Positions 28,773 to 36,971 are shown, numbered from the stretch's first letter. The stretch is DNA of 64,000 bases from Sanguibacter antarcticus (GCF_002564005.1 NZ_PDJG01000001.1:2914001-2978000); one strand, 5' to 3'. Program-made: numbers and translations. Notes: generated by a model from the sequence alone, not told the origin.

Positions 28773-29315
28773 TCACCGGGCGGCGGCGCGACGCGGTTCG
28801 GTCGGCGGGAACTCGCCGTCGTCCGAGCCGTCGTCGGCAGCGAAGAGCAGCTCGGAGAGCTGCAGCTGGACCGACTCGATCCGCGGGATGTCGTGGAGGA
28901 CCACACCGGCCTTGTCGGTCGCGTCCGAGATGACGAGCGTGCCGCACCCGAGGAGACGGTCGACCAGGCCCATCTCATAGGCGATGTCGTTGATCCGGTA
29001 CAGCGGGATGTCGCGGCCGGTGCGGGTGATGATGCCGCTGCGGGTGATGAGACGACGGTTGGTGATCGTGTACCGGGACGTGCTCCACCGCAAGAACGGG
29101 ACGAACGCCCAGACGAGCACGGCGACGACCGCCAGGGCCACGACGGCGAGCTGCAGCCACAGCTGCGCTGCGACGCCGGGGATGAAGGCATATGCCGCCC
29201 CGACGGCGGCCAGCGCCAGGAGGAGGACGACGAGCGGGCCGAGGAGGGCTTTGACATGGGTGCGCAGGTCGAGGACGACGTGTTCGCCCTCGCCGAGCAT
29301 CGAGGAGTGGCTCAT
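28773..29315 (-). CDS. membrane protein with bacterial PH domain (bPH2)
   Basis: A 180-residue protein with two transmembrane helices (residues about 24-70) followed by a bacterial PH domain of the YdbS/bPH2 type: TSRYTITNRRLITRSGIITR, RDIPLYRINDIAYE and CGTLVISDATDKAG. GGGAGG nine bases before ATG 29313-29315 supports this start over ATG at 29322-29324. The role is unknown; such proteins are often linked to membrane homeostasis or bacteriocin immunity. It lies 16 bp downstream of the epimerase gene on the same strand. Confidence 0.8.
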   Translation of the reverse strand: MSHSSMLGEGEHVVLDLRTHVKALLGPLVVLLLALAAVGAAYAFIPGVAAQLWLQLAVVALAVVAVLVWAFVPFLRWSTSRYTITNRRLITRSGIITRTGRDIPLYRINDIAYEMGLVDRLLGCGTLVISDATDKAGVVLHDIPRIESVQLQLSELLFAADDGSDDGEFPPTEPRRAAAR

Positions 29316-29331
29316 GGCGTGCATCCTCCCA

Positions 29332-30267
29332 TCAGGAGAGGGCGCGGCGATACCACTCCTTGTGTGCCTCTGTCAGGGAGAACGCTGTCTCGGGCGCGTC
29401 TCCGGCGAGGTTCCACGCGGGCTCGGCGTCGTACCAGTGGTCGAGGGTGACGAGCGCGAGCTGGTGCTCGCTCGCGGCGGCGGGGACGAGCACAGCCCGC
29501 GCCTGCTCGACGGTCACGGTCCGCGAGGGGACCGGGATGCCGAGGGCAGCCGAGAGCGCCTCGTGGATCTGGGCGATCGCGACAGGCTCGGGTGCCGCAG
29601 CGTGGAGCACCGAGCCCTTCTCGACATCCGGGTGCAGCGCGACCGCGGCGACGAGCCGGCCGAGGTCGTCGGCCGAGACGACCGAGATCCGGGCTCGTCC
29701 GGAGTCGATGGTCGCGCCGAGGCCTGCGGTGAGCTTCGCGAGCGCGGGCACGAACCAGCGGTCGCCTGCACCGTAGACGAGGTTGGGGCGCAGGACGACG
29801 CCGCCTGCGTCGCGGACGAGCCCCTCGGCTGCGTGCCGGTCGGAGCTGGCAGCCGACTCCGGGCGCGGCGGGACGTCGCCGACGCGGACACCGCGGTGCG
29901 GGCCGGTCCCGTAGACAGACGTGGTCGACACGTAGACGATCCGGGTGACGCCGGCGTCGTGCGCGGCGGCGACGAGGTTCGCCGTCCCGTCGATGTTGGT
30001 GGACTCGCTCAGTGCTGCGTCCTTGCCGACATAGGAGGCGGCGTGCACGACGACGTCGGCACCGACGAATGCGCCAGCGAGCGACGCGGGGTCGAGCAGG
30101 TCGACGGCGACCGTGGCGATCGTGCTCTCTGCGCCGTCGGTGCCTGCGGATCTGGCGACCGGTGTCCGCGACGCGGCCGTGACGACGACACCTGGACGCT
30201 CAGCGAGGGCTCGGGCGGAGTGCGAGCCGATGAAGCCGCTCGCACCGACCACGACGACCCGGGTCAC
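29332..30267 (-). CDS. NAD-dependent epimerase/dehydratase-type reductase next to AfsA homologue
   Basis: A 311-residue extended SDR. The dinucleotide motif is VVVVGASGFIGSHSA, and HAASYVGKD and STTSVYGTG follow; the tyrosine of YxxxK is not in its usual context (SSDRHAAEGLVRDAGG), so activity may be atypical. The GTG start overlaps the stop codon of the AfsA-type gene, which strongly suggests a joint pathway. In butyrolactone pathways an AfsA product is reduced and dephosphorylated; this enzyme could supply a reduction step, which is inference from position. Confidence 0.8.
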   Translation of the reverse strand: MTRVVVVGASGFIGSHSARALAERPGVVVTAASRTPVARSAGTDGAESTIATVAVDLLDPASLAGAFVGADVVVHAASYVGKDAALSESTNIDGTANLVAAAHDAGVTRIVYVSTTSVYGTGPHRGVRVGDVPPRPESAASSDRHAAEGLVRDAGGVVLRPNLVYGAGDRWFVPALAKLTAGLGATIDSGRARISVVSADDLGRLVAAVALHPDVEKGSVLHAAAPEPVAIAQIHEALSAALGIPVPSRTVTVEQARAVLVPAAASEHQLALVTLDHWYDAEPAWNLAGDAPETAFSLTEAHKEWYRRALS

Positions 30268-31223
30268 AGGACTGCCCCCTGCACGACGGGCGAGGGGTCG
30301 CCGGCGTCGATGCCTGGAAGCGTGCTGTCGCCCGCGATGGAGGAGGCGTTGATGCCGGTGACCCGGCCTTCGGCGATCTCGCGACCGTTCTGCGAGAAGA
30401 CGACGTCGAGGGTCGTGCCGTCGGCGCCGCGCACCGTGCGGAAGGAGACAGGTGGGTCGAACTCGGGGAACGAGTCGCACGTGAGGTCGACGGACCGGGC
30501 GGTGAGGAGCGGGAACGTGAGGTCGAACAGGTGGGTCATGGTGTGCAGGAGGAGCATCCCGGGGACGTGGTCGACGGGATGGTCGAAGAAGAAGGGGTTG
30601 GCGTGGTTGTAGCCGACGAGCCCCAGGTAGCCGTCGGGGGTCTCTCGGAGCTCTCGCACCGGGGTCGGGTCGTACCGTCGCACCACGTCGTGGGGGGCCG
30701 GTGCGCCGCGACGCAGCGCCCGGTAGTGGACGGGGGAGATGCAGCGCAGCTCGCCCGTGCCGACGGCGACCTTCTCTGTGCCCACATAGAACTCGAGGCT
30801 CGCCTCGAGCCCGCTGACGGTGCCCTTGCGCAGGGTCTCGCCGGTGACGACGAGGTGGGTCGTCAGCTCGAGCGGCCCGAACTCGGGGAACGCGACCCGG
30901 GCGTCCGGGAGCCAGGCGAAGGTCGTCTTCTGGAGCGTGAACGCCCAGTCGGTCGGGATGGCGTATCCGGAATGAGCCATGTAGAGGCCCATCTGGCGCA
31001 GAGCCTCGATGCACAGGGTGAGCGGGATCTCGGAGGTGTGCGGTGGGACGAGGACGTGACCACGGGAGATCTGCACGTCGAAGGCCCACTCGCGCTGGCT
31101 GATCTGGTGCGCGCCGGTGAGAAAAACTTCTGCTGCGGCGCGTCGATGGACCATTGACCGGTCGACCGGTCGGTCAAATGTAGGGTTGTGCGTGTCGCGC
31201 CAGGAAGTAGCCTCGTGGGTCAT
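30264..31223 (-). CDS. AfsA/ScbA-type gamma-butyrolactone biosynthesis protein
   Basis: A 319-residue homologue of AfsA, the enzyme that condenses a beta-ketoacyl-ACP with dihydroxyacetone phosphate in A-factor synthesis. It has the two related hot-dog-like repeats: MVHRRAAAEVFLT to CIEALRQMGLYMAHSG in the first, and VGYNHANPFFFDHPVDHVPG with LLLHTMTHL in the second; the latter is a hallmark of the family. ATG at 31221-31223 is chosen because TATTAT lies six bases upstream (leaderless). A perfect 16-bp palindrome lies inside codons about 18-23. The divergent gene encodes an ArpA-type receptor. Confidence 0.88.
   Translation of the reverse strand: MTHEATSWRDTHNPTFDRPVDRSMVHRRAAAEVFLTGAHQISQREWAFDVQISRGHVLVPPHTSEIPLTLCIEALRQMGLYMAHSGYAIPTDWAFTLQKTTFAWLPDARVAFPEFGPLELTTHLVVTGETLRKGTVSGLEASLEFYVGTEKVAVGTGELRCISPVHYRALRRGAPAPHDVVRRYDPTPVRELRETPDGYLGLVGYNHANPFFFDHPVDHVPGMLLLHTMTHLFDLTFPLLTARSVDLTCDSFPEFDPPVSFRTVRGADGTTLDVVFSQNGREIAEGRVTGINASSIAGDSTLPGIDAGDPSPVVQGAVL
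31154..31177. promoter_or_regulatory. palindromic operator candidate inside the AfsA-type gene
   Basis: GACCGGTCGACCGGTC (31156-31171) is a perfect 16-bp palindrome of the kind bound by TetR-family dimers. It is overlapped by TTGACCG (31154-31160) and CGGTCAA (31171-31177), a second inverted repeat. Both lie about 50 bp inside the AfsA-type gene and about 95 bp from the TetR start. Binding by the neighbouring receptor is inferred. Confidence 0.5.
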
Positions 31224-31229
31224 ACGGTG

Positions 31230-31235
31230 ATAATA
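31230..31235 (-). promoter_or_regulatory. -10 box of the AfsA-type gene
   Basis: TATTAT on the minus strand ends six bases before the ATG, with no ribosome-binding site between, indicating a leaderless transcript. The divergent TetR gene starts 35 bp away. Confidence 0.5.
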
Positions 31236-31269
31236 CCGAGCGGTGAGCGGCACCTGAGAATGGAGAGTC

Positions 31270-31854
31270 ATGTCACGTCGAAGCGATCAACGGGCAGCGA
31301 CCCGAGCCGGAATTCTTCAGGTCGCGGCTGAAGAGTTCGAGGCGCACGGGTACGTCGGGGCGTCCTTGGCGGACATCGCCGAGCGGCTCGGACTGACCAA
31401 GGGTGCGCTCTATTTCCACTACCCCTCCAAGGGGGACATCGCTCGGGCGATCGTCGCGAACTACTTCAACTCGTGGGAGCCGTTGGTCACGACGGCGGAA
31501 GCGCGAGGGAACGGTCCGCTGGAAGGGATCCGATGGCTGACCGGCGAGGTGGCCGTCGCCTACCGTGACGACATCCACATCCGGGCTGCTGTCCGTCTGG
31601 TCCGGGACCGTGCCGCGATCGACGTCGAGATGCCGACTCCGTTCGTCGACTGGATCAAGACGTCGCGGTACTTCCTCGAGAAGGCTGCCGAGGTCGGTGA
31701 GATCCGTAGCGACCTCGACCTGGATCGCGTGACGCTCATCTCTGTGGCTGCCTGGTTCGGTGTCCAGCAGGTGTCGCAGGACCTAGACTCCCGCGAGAGC
31801 CTCCAGTCGTTCACCGAGAGCCTGTGGGACCTGCTCCTGGACGGCATGAAGTAG
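31270..31854 (+). CDS. TetR-family regulator, ArpA/ScbR-type butyrolactone receptor
   Basis: A 194-residue TetR protein. The helix-turn-helix is ASLADIAERLGLTKGALYFH with YPSKGDIARAIV, the pattern of gamma-butyrolactone receptors. The C-terminal domain keeps the ligand-pocket Trp (FVDWIKTSRYFLEKA, corresponding to W119 of ArpA) and AAWFGVQQVSQDL. Receptors of this group repress target genes until the signal binds. GGAGAG precedes the ATG at 31270. It is divergent from the AfsA-type gene, the classical arrangement. A hairpin follows the stop. Confidence 0.88.
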   Translation: MSRRSDQRAATRAGILQVAAEEFEAHGYVGASLADIAERLGLTKGALYFHYPSKGDIARAIVANYFNSWEPLVTTAEARGNGPLEGIRWLTGEVAVAYRDDIHIRAAVRLVRDRAAIDVEMPTPFVDWIKTSRYFLEKAAEVGEIRSDLDLDRVTLISVAAWFGVQQVSQDLDSRESLQSFTESLWDLLLDGMK

Positions 31855-31864
31855 CTGCCGGGCG

Positions 31865-31902
31865 GCCGGTTCGCAGCAGGACATGATGCTGCCGCGACCG
31901 GC
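31865..31902. terminator. bidirectional hairpin between the TetR gene and tag
   Basis: GCCGGT (31865-31870) with ACCGGC (31897-31902) and GCAGCA (31873-31878) with TGCTGC (31887-31892) form a two-part stem with a small internal loop. It sits between two convergent stop codons. Confidence 0.6.
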
Positions 31903-31905
31903 TCC

Positions 31906-32490
31906 TCAGACCGCCTGCCGCAGTGCGACGGGGCACCCCACCAGGTGGTCGTCGACGAGCCCGCACGCCTGCATCGTGGCGTACGCGGTGATCGGCCCGA
32001 CGAAGGCAAAACCGTGCGCTTTCAGGTCTTTCGCGAGGGCGACGGACCCCGGGGTGGACGCGGGGACGTCCATCCACAGCGGCGGTCGCTCGCTCGCGGG
32101 CTCCGCGGGGGCGTGCGACCAGACGAGGTCGTCCAGCGTGCGTCCCTGCTCGTGCAGCGCGACGACGGCTCGCGCGTTCGTGACCACCGCCCGGATCTTC
32201 GCCCGGTTGCGGATGATCGACGCGTCCTGCACGAGCCGCTCGACGTCGTCGTGCGTGAAACGGGCGACCACGTCGGGCTCGAAGCCCGCGAAGGCCTCGC
32301 GGAACGCCGGACGCTTGCGCAGGACGGTGAGCCACGACAGCCCGGACTGGAAGCCTTCGAGCGCGAGCCGCTCCAGCAGCTCAGGCTCGCCGTGGACCGG
32401 GACGCCCCACTCGGTGTCGTGATAGCTCGCGTAGAGCTCGTCGCCGTCGCCGAAGCAGCGTGCGCCGATCGTCGTGGTCTGGTCCTTCAT
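31906..32490 (-). CDS. tag: DNA-3-methyladenine glycosylase I
   Basis: A 194-residue Tag-type glycosylase that removes 3-methyladenine from alkylated DNA. RCFGDGDELYASYHDTEWGV holds the zinc ligands C12 and H24, LALEGFQSGLSW has the catalytic Glu and aromatic pocket, and C-terminal MQACGLVDDHLVGC supplies the other zinc ligands. GGGAG seven bases before the ATG at 32488-32490 fixes the start. Normal family length. Confidence 0.94.
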   Translation of the reverse strand: MKDQTTTIGARCFGDGDELYASYHDTEWGVPVHGEPELLERLALEGFQSGLSWLTVLRKRPAFREAFAGFEPDVVARFTHDDVERLVQDASIIRNRAKIRAVVTNARAVVALHEQGRTLDDLVWSHAPAEPASERPPLWMDVPASTPGSVALAKDLKAHGFAFVGPITAYATMQACGLVDDHLVGCPVALRQAV

Positions 32491-32724
32491 CGACTGTCTC
32501 CCGTGTGTCGCTCGTGGTGCGCGTCGTGTGGTCCAACCATGCCCCTTCAGGGCGAGGTCTCAGGACACGCACAGCGACCCTGTGGACGAGGGAGCGCTCC
32601 ACAGGTGCCCGCGACAGCCTCTCAGGCGCAGACGGCGAGCGGGTGAAAAATGCGGGCCGTAGTATTTTCGACGGAGCGAGGACGGTGCGTCCTGGATCGC
32701 CGCTGAATTTCACCCGCTAGAGTG

Positions 32725-32753
32725 CTGACACATTCGTCGAGACGATTTGTCAG
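32725..32753. promoter_or_regulatory. 29-bp imperfect palindrome in the nagA promoter region
   Basis: CTGACA (32725-32730) and TGTCAG (32748-32753) enclose CGTC-GA-GACG, making a 29-bp dyad about 70 bp upstream of nagA. The 332-bp region 32491-32822 holds no gene; besides this dyad it has a TATCCT -10 box at 32810-32815. The dyad is not the DasR consensus and may be a site for another sugar-responsive repressor. Confidence 0.5.
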
Positions 32754-32822
32754 AAAAAACTGTTAGGCACAGCAAAAACAAGCGAATTCCTCTGTTCCCC
32801 ATGGATCGCTATCCTGAAGACC

Positions 32823-34013
32823 ATGTCTCTTCGTGGCTCGATCGTCCTCCACGGCGGAGTTCTCTCCACCGGAACTCACCCCACGTCAGCCCCCGACGCC
32901 TCCCACCCCGACGGCTGGGTCGTCGTCGTCGACGGGACGGTCGCCGCCCTCGGCCACGGACACGTCCCCGACACGTGGGACCACGTCCCCCACGAGGACG
33001 TCGCCGGCCGCCGGATCGTGCCCGGGCTCGTCGACATCCACTGCCACGGCGCAGGCGGAGCGACCTTCGGCGCACGTCCAGAACCCTCCAGCACCCAGGC
33101 CGACGACGCCCTGCGCGCACTCGCCCACCACCGCTCCCACGGCACGACGACGACCGTCGCCAGCCTCGTCACCGCACCGATCGACACCCTCGCCGACGCG
33201 GTCGCAGCGCTCGCCGAGCTCGTCGAGCAAGGCGACCTCGCCGGGGTCCACCTCGAAGGACCATGGCTCAGCCCGCTGCACCGCGGGGCGCACGATCCCG
33301 CGCTCCTGCGCGACCCGGCGCTCCCTGAGGTCGACAGGCTGCTCACCGCCGCGGGCGGCGTCGTCCGCGTCGTCACCATCGCACCCGAGCTGACCGGCGG
33401 GCTCGAGGCCGTCCGGCGCATCGTCGGGCACGGCGCCGTCGCCGCGATCGGGCACACCGACGCCGACGCGAGCACCGCGCTCGCTGCCGTGGACGCAGGC
33501 TCGCGCCTCGCGACGCACCTGTTCAACGCGATGCCGCCCGTGCACCACCGACGGCCCGGTGCTGTGCTCGCCCTCCTCGAGGACGAGCGCGCGGTCGTCG
33601 AGCTCATCGCGGACGGTGTCCACCTCCATCCGCTGACGCTCGCGCACGCCGCCCGTTCCGCGGGCGCGGGGCGCACCGCGCTCGTCACCGACGCCATGGC
33701 TGCGACGGGCATGGCGGACGGCCCGTACTTGCTCGGGGGCCTCGCCGTCGACGTCCTCGACGGCGTCGCCCGGCTGCGCGAGGGCGGTGCGATCGCCGGC
33801 AGCACGCTCACTCTCGACGCAGCGCTGCGGTACGCGACGCTCGTCGCCGGCGTGCCGTTCGACGACGCCCTCGCCGCGGCGACCTCCGTGCCTGCCGGGG
33901 TCATCGGGCGCGACGACATCGGTCGCCTCGCCGTCGGGGCACGCGGTGACGTGGTCGTCCTCGACGACACCCTCACTGTCAGCGCGGTCTACCGGGGCGG
34001 CACGCTCGTCTGA
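32823..34013 (+). CDS. nagA: N-acetylglucosamine-6-phosphate deacetylase
   Basis: A 396-residue amidohydrolase that deacetylates GlcNAc-6-phosphate to glucosamine-6-phosphate. Motifs: PGLVDIHCHGAGG, GVHLEGPWLSP (metal-binding Glu), AAIGHTDAD, LFNAMPPVHHR, and ALVTDAMAATGMADG with the catalytic Asp. TATCCT (32810-32815) ends seven bases before the ATG, so the mRNA is probably leaderless. It opens the GlcNAc gene cluster; nagB lies 6 kb downstream. Confidence 0.95.
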   Translation: MSLRGSIVLHGGVLSTGTHPTSAPDASHPDGWVVVVDGTVAALGHGHVPDTWDHVPHEDVAGRRIVPGLVDIHCHGAGGATFGARPEPSSTQADDALRALAHHRSHGTTTTVASLVTAPIDTLADAVAALAELVEQGDLAGVHLEGPWLSPLHRGAHDPALLRDPALPEVDRLLTAAGGVVRVVTIAPELTGGLEAVRRIVGHGAVAAIGHTDADASTALAAVDAGSRLATHLFNAMPPVHHRRPGAVLALLEDERAVVELIADGVHLHPLTLAHAARSAGAGRTALVTDAMAATGMADGPYLLGGLAVDVLDGVARLREGGAIAGSTLTLDAALRYATLVAGVPFDDALAAATSVPAGVIGRDDIGRLAVGARGDVVVLDDTLTVSAVYRGGTLV

Positions 34014-34041
34014 CCATGATCCTGCGCGGTCGGGGCTGGTC

Positions 34042-35526
34042 TCAGTGCCACCCGATCGACGGATCGCGGTGGAACACGAGACCCGCGGCGTCCCACCATC
34101 TGCCGTGCCGTGCGAGCGACGCCGCGAGGCGGTCGACGTTCTTCGGTGAGCCCCACGCGACCTCGGCGAGGGCCGGCAGGCGCGGCAGCAGCATCGTCGT
34201 CAGGTCGTCGAGGGTCCGCAGGGTCTCCGACCAGAGGCAGGCCTCGACGCCGACGACGGCCTCCGCCGGAACCCCGGGCAGCTCGTCGACCGGGTCCCAC
34301 GCATAGGCGTCGCGGATGCTCACAGCCCCGGCCCACGTGAGACCGAGGGGGAAGTCGTCCGTGTACTTCTGGTCGAGGTACGCGTGGTTCGCCGGCGACG
34401 CCACGAACCGGACGTCCTGGGTGCGGGCCGCCTCGGCGAGGTGCGCTGTCTCGATCTCCCACGTCCAGTACTGCAGGCGTGTGCCTGCCGGGAGCGCCGC
34501 ACCGGCTGCCTCCTGCCACAGGGCGAGCTTCTTCCCGTGGCGGGCGACGACCTCGCCCAGACGTTCCATGAAGGTCAGGTACTCCGCCCGGCCGAGCGTG
34601 AGGGTCTCGTCGCCGCCGAGGTGCAGGTAGTCGCCGAGGGTGTCGCGAGCGAGGCTGGCGACGACGTCCTCGACGAGCGCCCACGTGGCCGGTGACGTGA
34701 GGTGGACGGAGCTGAAGCCGACCTCGATCCCGGCGTAGGGCTCGCGAGGTGCCCCGTCCGGGCTCACCTCGGGGTAGGCCACCTGGGCGGCGTGCGTGTG
34801 GCCGGGCAGGTCGATCTCGGGGACGACGACGACGTGGCGCTCGAGCGCGTACTCCTGCAGGTGCCGGTAGTCGTCGCGCGTGAAGAAGCCGCCTGCGCCG
34901 CCGTCGGCGTCGTTCGACGCGCCGAGCGCGGTGAGCAGGGGGCGACCAGCGATCTCGAGGCGCCAGCCCTGGTCGTCGGACAGGTGCAGGTGGAGCTCGT
35001 TGAAGCGGTAGGCGGACGCGAGGTCGATGATCCGCTCGATGCTCGCGACGGGGAAGAAGTGCCGGGCGACGTCGATCATCACGCCGCGCACCGGGTACGC
35101 GGGGGCGTCCGAGCAGGAGAACGTGGGGACCGAGCCGTCGCGGACCGCCTGGTGGAGGGTCTGGACGGCGCGGTACGCGCCCGCCTCGTCGCCGGCGCGC
35201 AGGTCCCAGGCGGCCGGGTCGATGCTCAGCTCGTAGCCCTCGCTCGCGAGCGTGGGGTCGAGGGTGGCGGTGACAGCCGGGGGTGCGGAGGCGACAGGCG
35301 GGAGAGCGGCGCCCGCACCATCCGGCTCGGCTCCGCGCTGGGATGCGAGCCCTGATGCGAGCCCGGATGCGAGCCCGGACGTGAGCCCGGACGTGAGGCG
35401 GGACGCGCGCGGCGCCCAGGGAGCGAGGGCGAGGGCGAGCGCGTCGAGGGTCTCGCGCCGGGGTGGCGGGCCGCCCGGGTCGATCACCGTGAGGTGTCGC
35501 GGGGCCGGGAGCAGAGGGAGGGTCAT
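34042..35526 (-). CDS. GH20 beta-N-acetylhexosaminidase
   Basis: A 494-residue family 20 glycoside hydrolase. It has VRGVMIDVARHFFPVASIER, NELHLHLSDDQGWRLEI and the catalytic Asp-Glu pair in YLHLGGDETLTLG, then LQYWTWE and GVEACLWSETL. It would cleave terminal GlcNAc from chito-oligosaccharides. No signal peptide is visible, so it probably acts in the cytoplasm on imported sugars. Residues about 45-60 are a Ser-Gly-Leu-Ala repeat from tandem 12-bp repeats. Divergent from the ROK repressor gene. Confidence 0.92.
   Translation of the reverse strand: MTLPLLPAPRHLTVIDPGGPPPRRETLDALALALAPWAPRASRLTSGLTSGLASGLASGLASQRGAEPDGAGAALPPVASAPPAVTATLDPTLASEGYELSIDPAAWDLRAGDEAGAYRAVQTLHQAVRDGSVPTFSCSDAPAYPVRGVMIDVARHFFPVASIERIIDLASAYRFNELHLHLSDDQGWRLEIAGRPLLTALGASNDADGGAGGFFTRDDYRHLQEYALERHVVVVPEIDLPGHTHAAQVAYPEVSPDGAPREPYAGIEVGFSSVHLTSPATWALVEDVVASLARDTLGDYLHLGGDETLTLGRAEYLTFMERLGEVVARHGKKLALWQEAAGAALPAGTRLQYWTWEIETAHLAEAARTQDVRFVASPANHAYLDQKYTDDFPLGLTWAGAVSIRDAYAWDPVDELPGVPAEAVVGVEACLWSETLRTLDDLTTMLLPRLPALAEVAWGSPKNVDRLAASLARHGRWWDAAGLVFHRDPSIGWH
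35342..35403. repeat. tandem 12-bp repeats in the hexosaminidase gene
   Basis: About five imperfect copies of GATGCGAGCCCG lie in the N-terminal coding part of the GH20 gene and encode a repeated SGLA/SGLT tetrapeptide. The 12-bp unit keeps the frame, so copy number could change without disrupting the protein. Confidence 0.75.
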
Positions 35527-35600
35527 CGGTGCTCGTTCTCGTCGTCGGGGCTGGCGAGGTGGTCTCGTCGGAGGTCTGAGGATGTTCTCGTGACGCACCG

Positions 35601-35636
35601 TTGACACCGAGTATGTATGTACGCTGTACTTACTAT
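35601..35636 (+). promoter_or_regulatory. promoter with overlapping operator for the ROK repressor gene
   Basis: TTGACA (35601-35606) and TGTACT (35625-35630) with an 18-bp spacer give a good promoter. The inverted repeat GTATGTAC/GTACTTAC (35616-35634, one mismatch, 3-bp centre) spans the spacer and -10 box. The ATG follows six bases after the -10 box, so the message is leaderless. Autoregulation by the ROK protein is inferred. Confidence 0.6.
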
Positions 35637-36842
35637 ATGGCACGCAAAAGTCTCAGTACAGACATACGGCGCAGCGTTCTGCGCAACGGACCGGCAGCAT
35701 CGAAGATGCTGCCCTCCGACGCCCGCATCCACCACCGTGCCCTCGTCCTCCAGCACCTCTTCGACGGCGGACCGGTGAGCCGTGCCGACCTCTCCCGCCT
35801 CACCGGCCTCACCCGTGTCACCGTCTCCGACGTCGTCGCCGACCTCATCGGCGACCAGCTCGTCATCGAGCTCGGGCTGCGTCCCTGCTCGCACGTCGGC
35901 AAGCCGGCCACCCTCGTCGGGGTGAACGCCTCCGGTGCGCACATCGTCTGCCTCGACCTCTCCGACGACACCGTGCTGCGCGGGGCGCTCTACGACCTCG
36001 AGGGAACCGTCGTGACGACGACCCAGGTCGCGCTCGGCGGCGACACCGGCGAGGCTGCCGTGCTCAAGACGCTCGCGCTCGCCGGCCGGCTCCTCGAGGC
36101 TGCACCCGGACGCGTACTCGGCGTCGGAGTCGGCACGCCGGGCGTCGTCAGCCTCGACGGCGTCGTGCACCACGCCCCCAACCTCGGGTGGACCGACCTC
36201 GGCCTGCAGGAACGTCTCCAGGCCGACCTCGGGTTCCACACCTACGTGGCCAACGACGCCGACACCGCTGCCCTCGCCGAAGACACCTTCGGCAACGGCT
36301 CGGGCTCCGGTCTCGTCCTCGTCGAGATCAGCCACGGCGTCGGCGCAGGCATCCTCCTCGACGGCGCCCTCCTGCGCGGTCCCGACGGCACCGCGGGCGA
36401 GATCGGCCACGTCAACGTCACAGCGGCCGCCGCACTCGCCGCCGCCACTGCGGGCATCGAGCCGAGCACCGACGAAGGCCCCGAGTGCTCCTGCGGTCGT
36501 CGCGGGTGCCTCGAAGCCTTCCTCTCGGTCCCCCGCCTGCGCGCACGCGTCCACGGCCTCGACCAGGCTGGCGCCGCTGCCGAGCTCGCCGCCGGAGGTC
36601 GACAGCTCGGACGCGTCCTCGCGCCCGTCGTCCAGGCGCTCGGCCTGCGCGACGTCGTCCTGTCCGGCCCCGAGGAGCTGCTCGGCGGAGCGTTCTGCGA
36701 GGCGACGGAAGCCACCCTCGTCGCGCTCACACGTCCCTTCGGCGACGCACGCGTCCACGTGCGGATGTCCGCGCTCGGGCACGACGGCATCCTCGCTGGC
36801 GCCGCCGCGCACGTCCTCGGCCGAGAGCTCGGGCTCTCCTAG
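35637..36842 (+). CDS. ROK-family transcriptional repressor
   Basis: A 401-residue NagC/XylR-type protein. The N-terminal winged helix (VSRADLSRLTGLTRVTVSDV, residues about 42-61) is followed by the sugar-kinase-like ROK domain with GVGVGTPGVVS, EISHGVGAGI and the zinc motif GEIGHVNV ... CSCGRRGCLEAF. It likely senses GlcNAc or its phosphate and controls the surrounding uptake and catabolic genes. The ATG follows a -10 box directly. The ABC transporter operon begins 129 bp downstream. Confidence 0.9.
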   Translation: MARKSLSTDIRRSVLRNGPAASKMLPSDARIHHRALVLQHLFDGGPVSRADLSRLTGLTRVTVSDVVADLIGDQLVIELGLRPCSHVGKPATLVGVNASGAHIVCLDLSDDTVLRGALYDLEGTVVTTTQVALGGDTGEAAVLKTLALAGRLLEAAPGRVLGVGVGTPGVVSLDGVVHHAPNLGWTDLGLQERLQADLGFHTYVANDADTAALAEDTFGNGSGSGLVLVEISHGVGAGILLDGALLRGPDGTAGEIGHVNVTAAAALAAATAGIEPSTDEGPECSCGRRGCLEAFLSVPRLRARVHGLDQAGAAAELAAGGRQLGRVLAPVVQALGLRDVVLSGPEELLGGAFCEATEATLVALTRPFGDARVHVRMSALGHDGILAGAAAHVLGRELGLS

Positions 36843-36868
36843 ACCACCGCTCACCTAGACCACCGCTC
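36838..36868. repeat. two 16-bp direct repeats resembling DasR half-sites
   Basis: CCTAGACCACCGCTC occurs at 36838-36852 and 36854-36868. TAGACCAC is one half of the DasR consensus (TGGTCTAGACCA). The first copy contains the stop codon of the ROK gene; both lie about 110-130 bp upstream of the sugar-binding-protein gene. They may be operator half-sites for a GntR-type GlcNAc regulator. Confidence 0.5.
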
Positions 36869-36971
36869 GTCCCGACGTCCGCACCTCCACCCACCGCTGT
36901 CCCACCGTTCGTTCATCACTCAGCTGGTCCCCGCCCCGGCCTCCCCCGGCCACCTCGAAAGGACAGAAACG

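Noticed and set aside
32725..32753. Dyad followed by A-tract as terminator for the tag gene
   Set aside because: tag is transcribed away from it (minus strand, starting at 32490), so it cannot end that message; operator role fits better.
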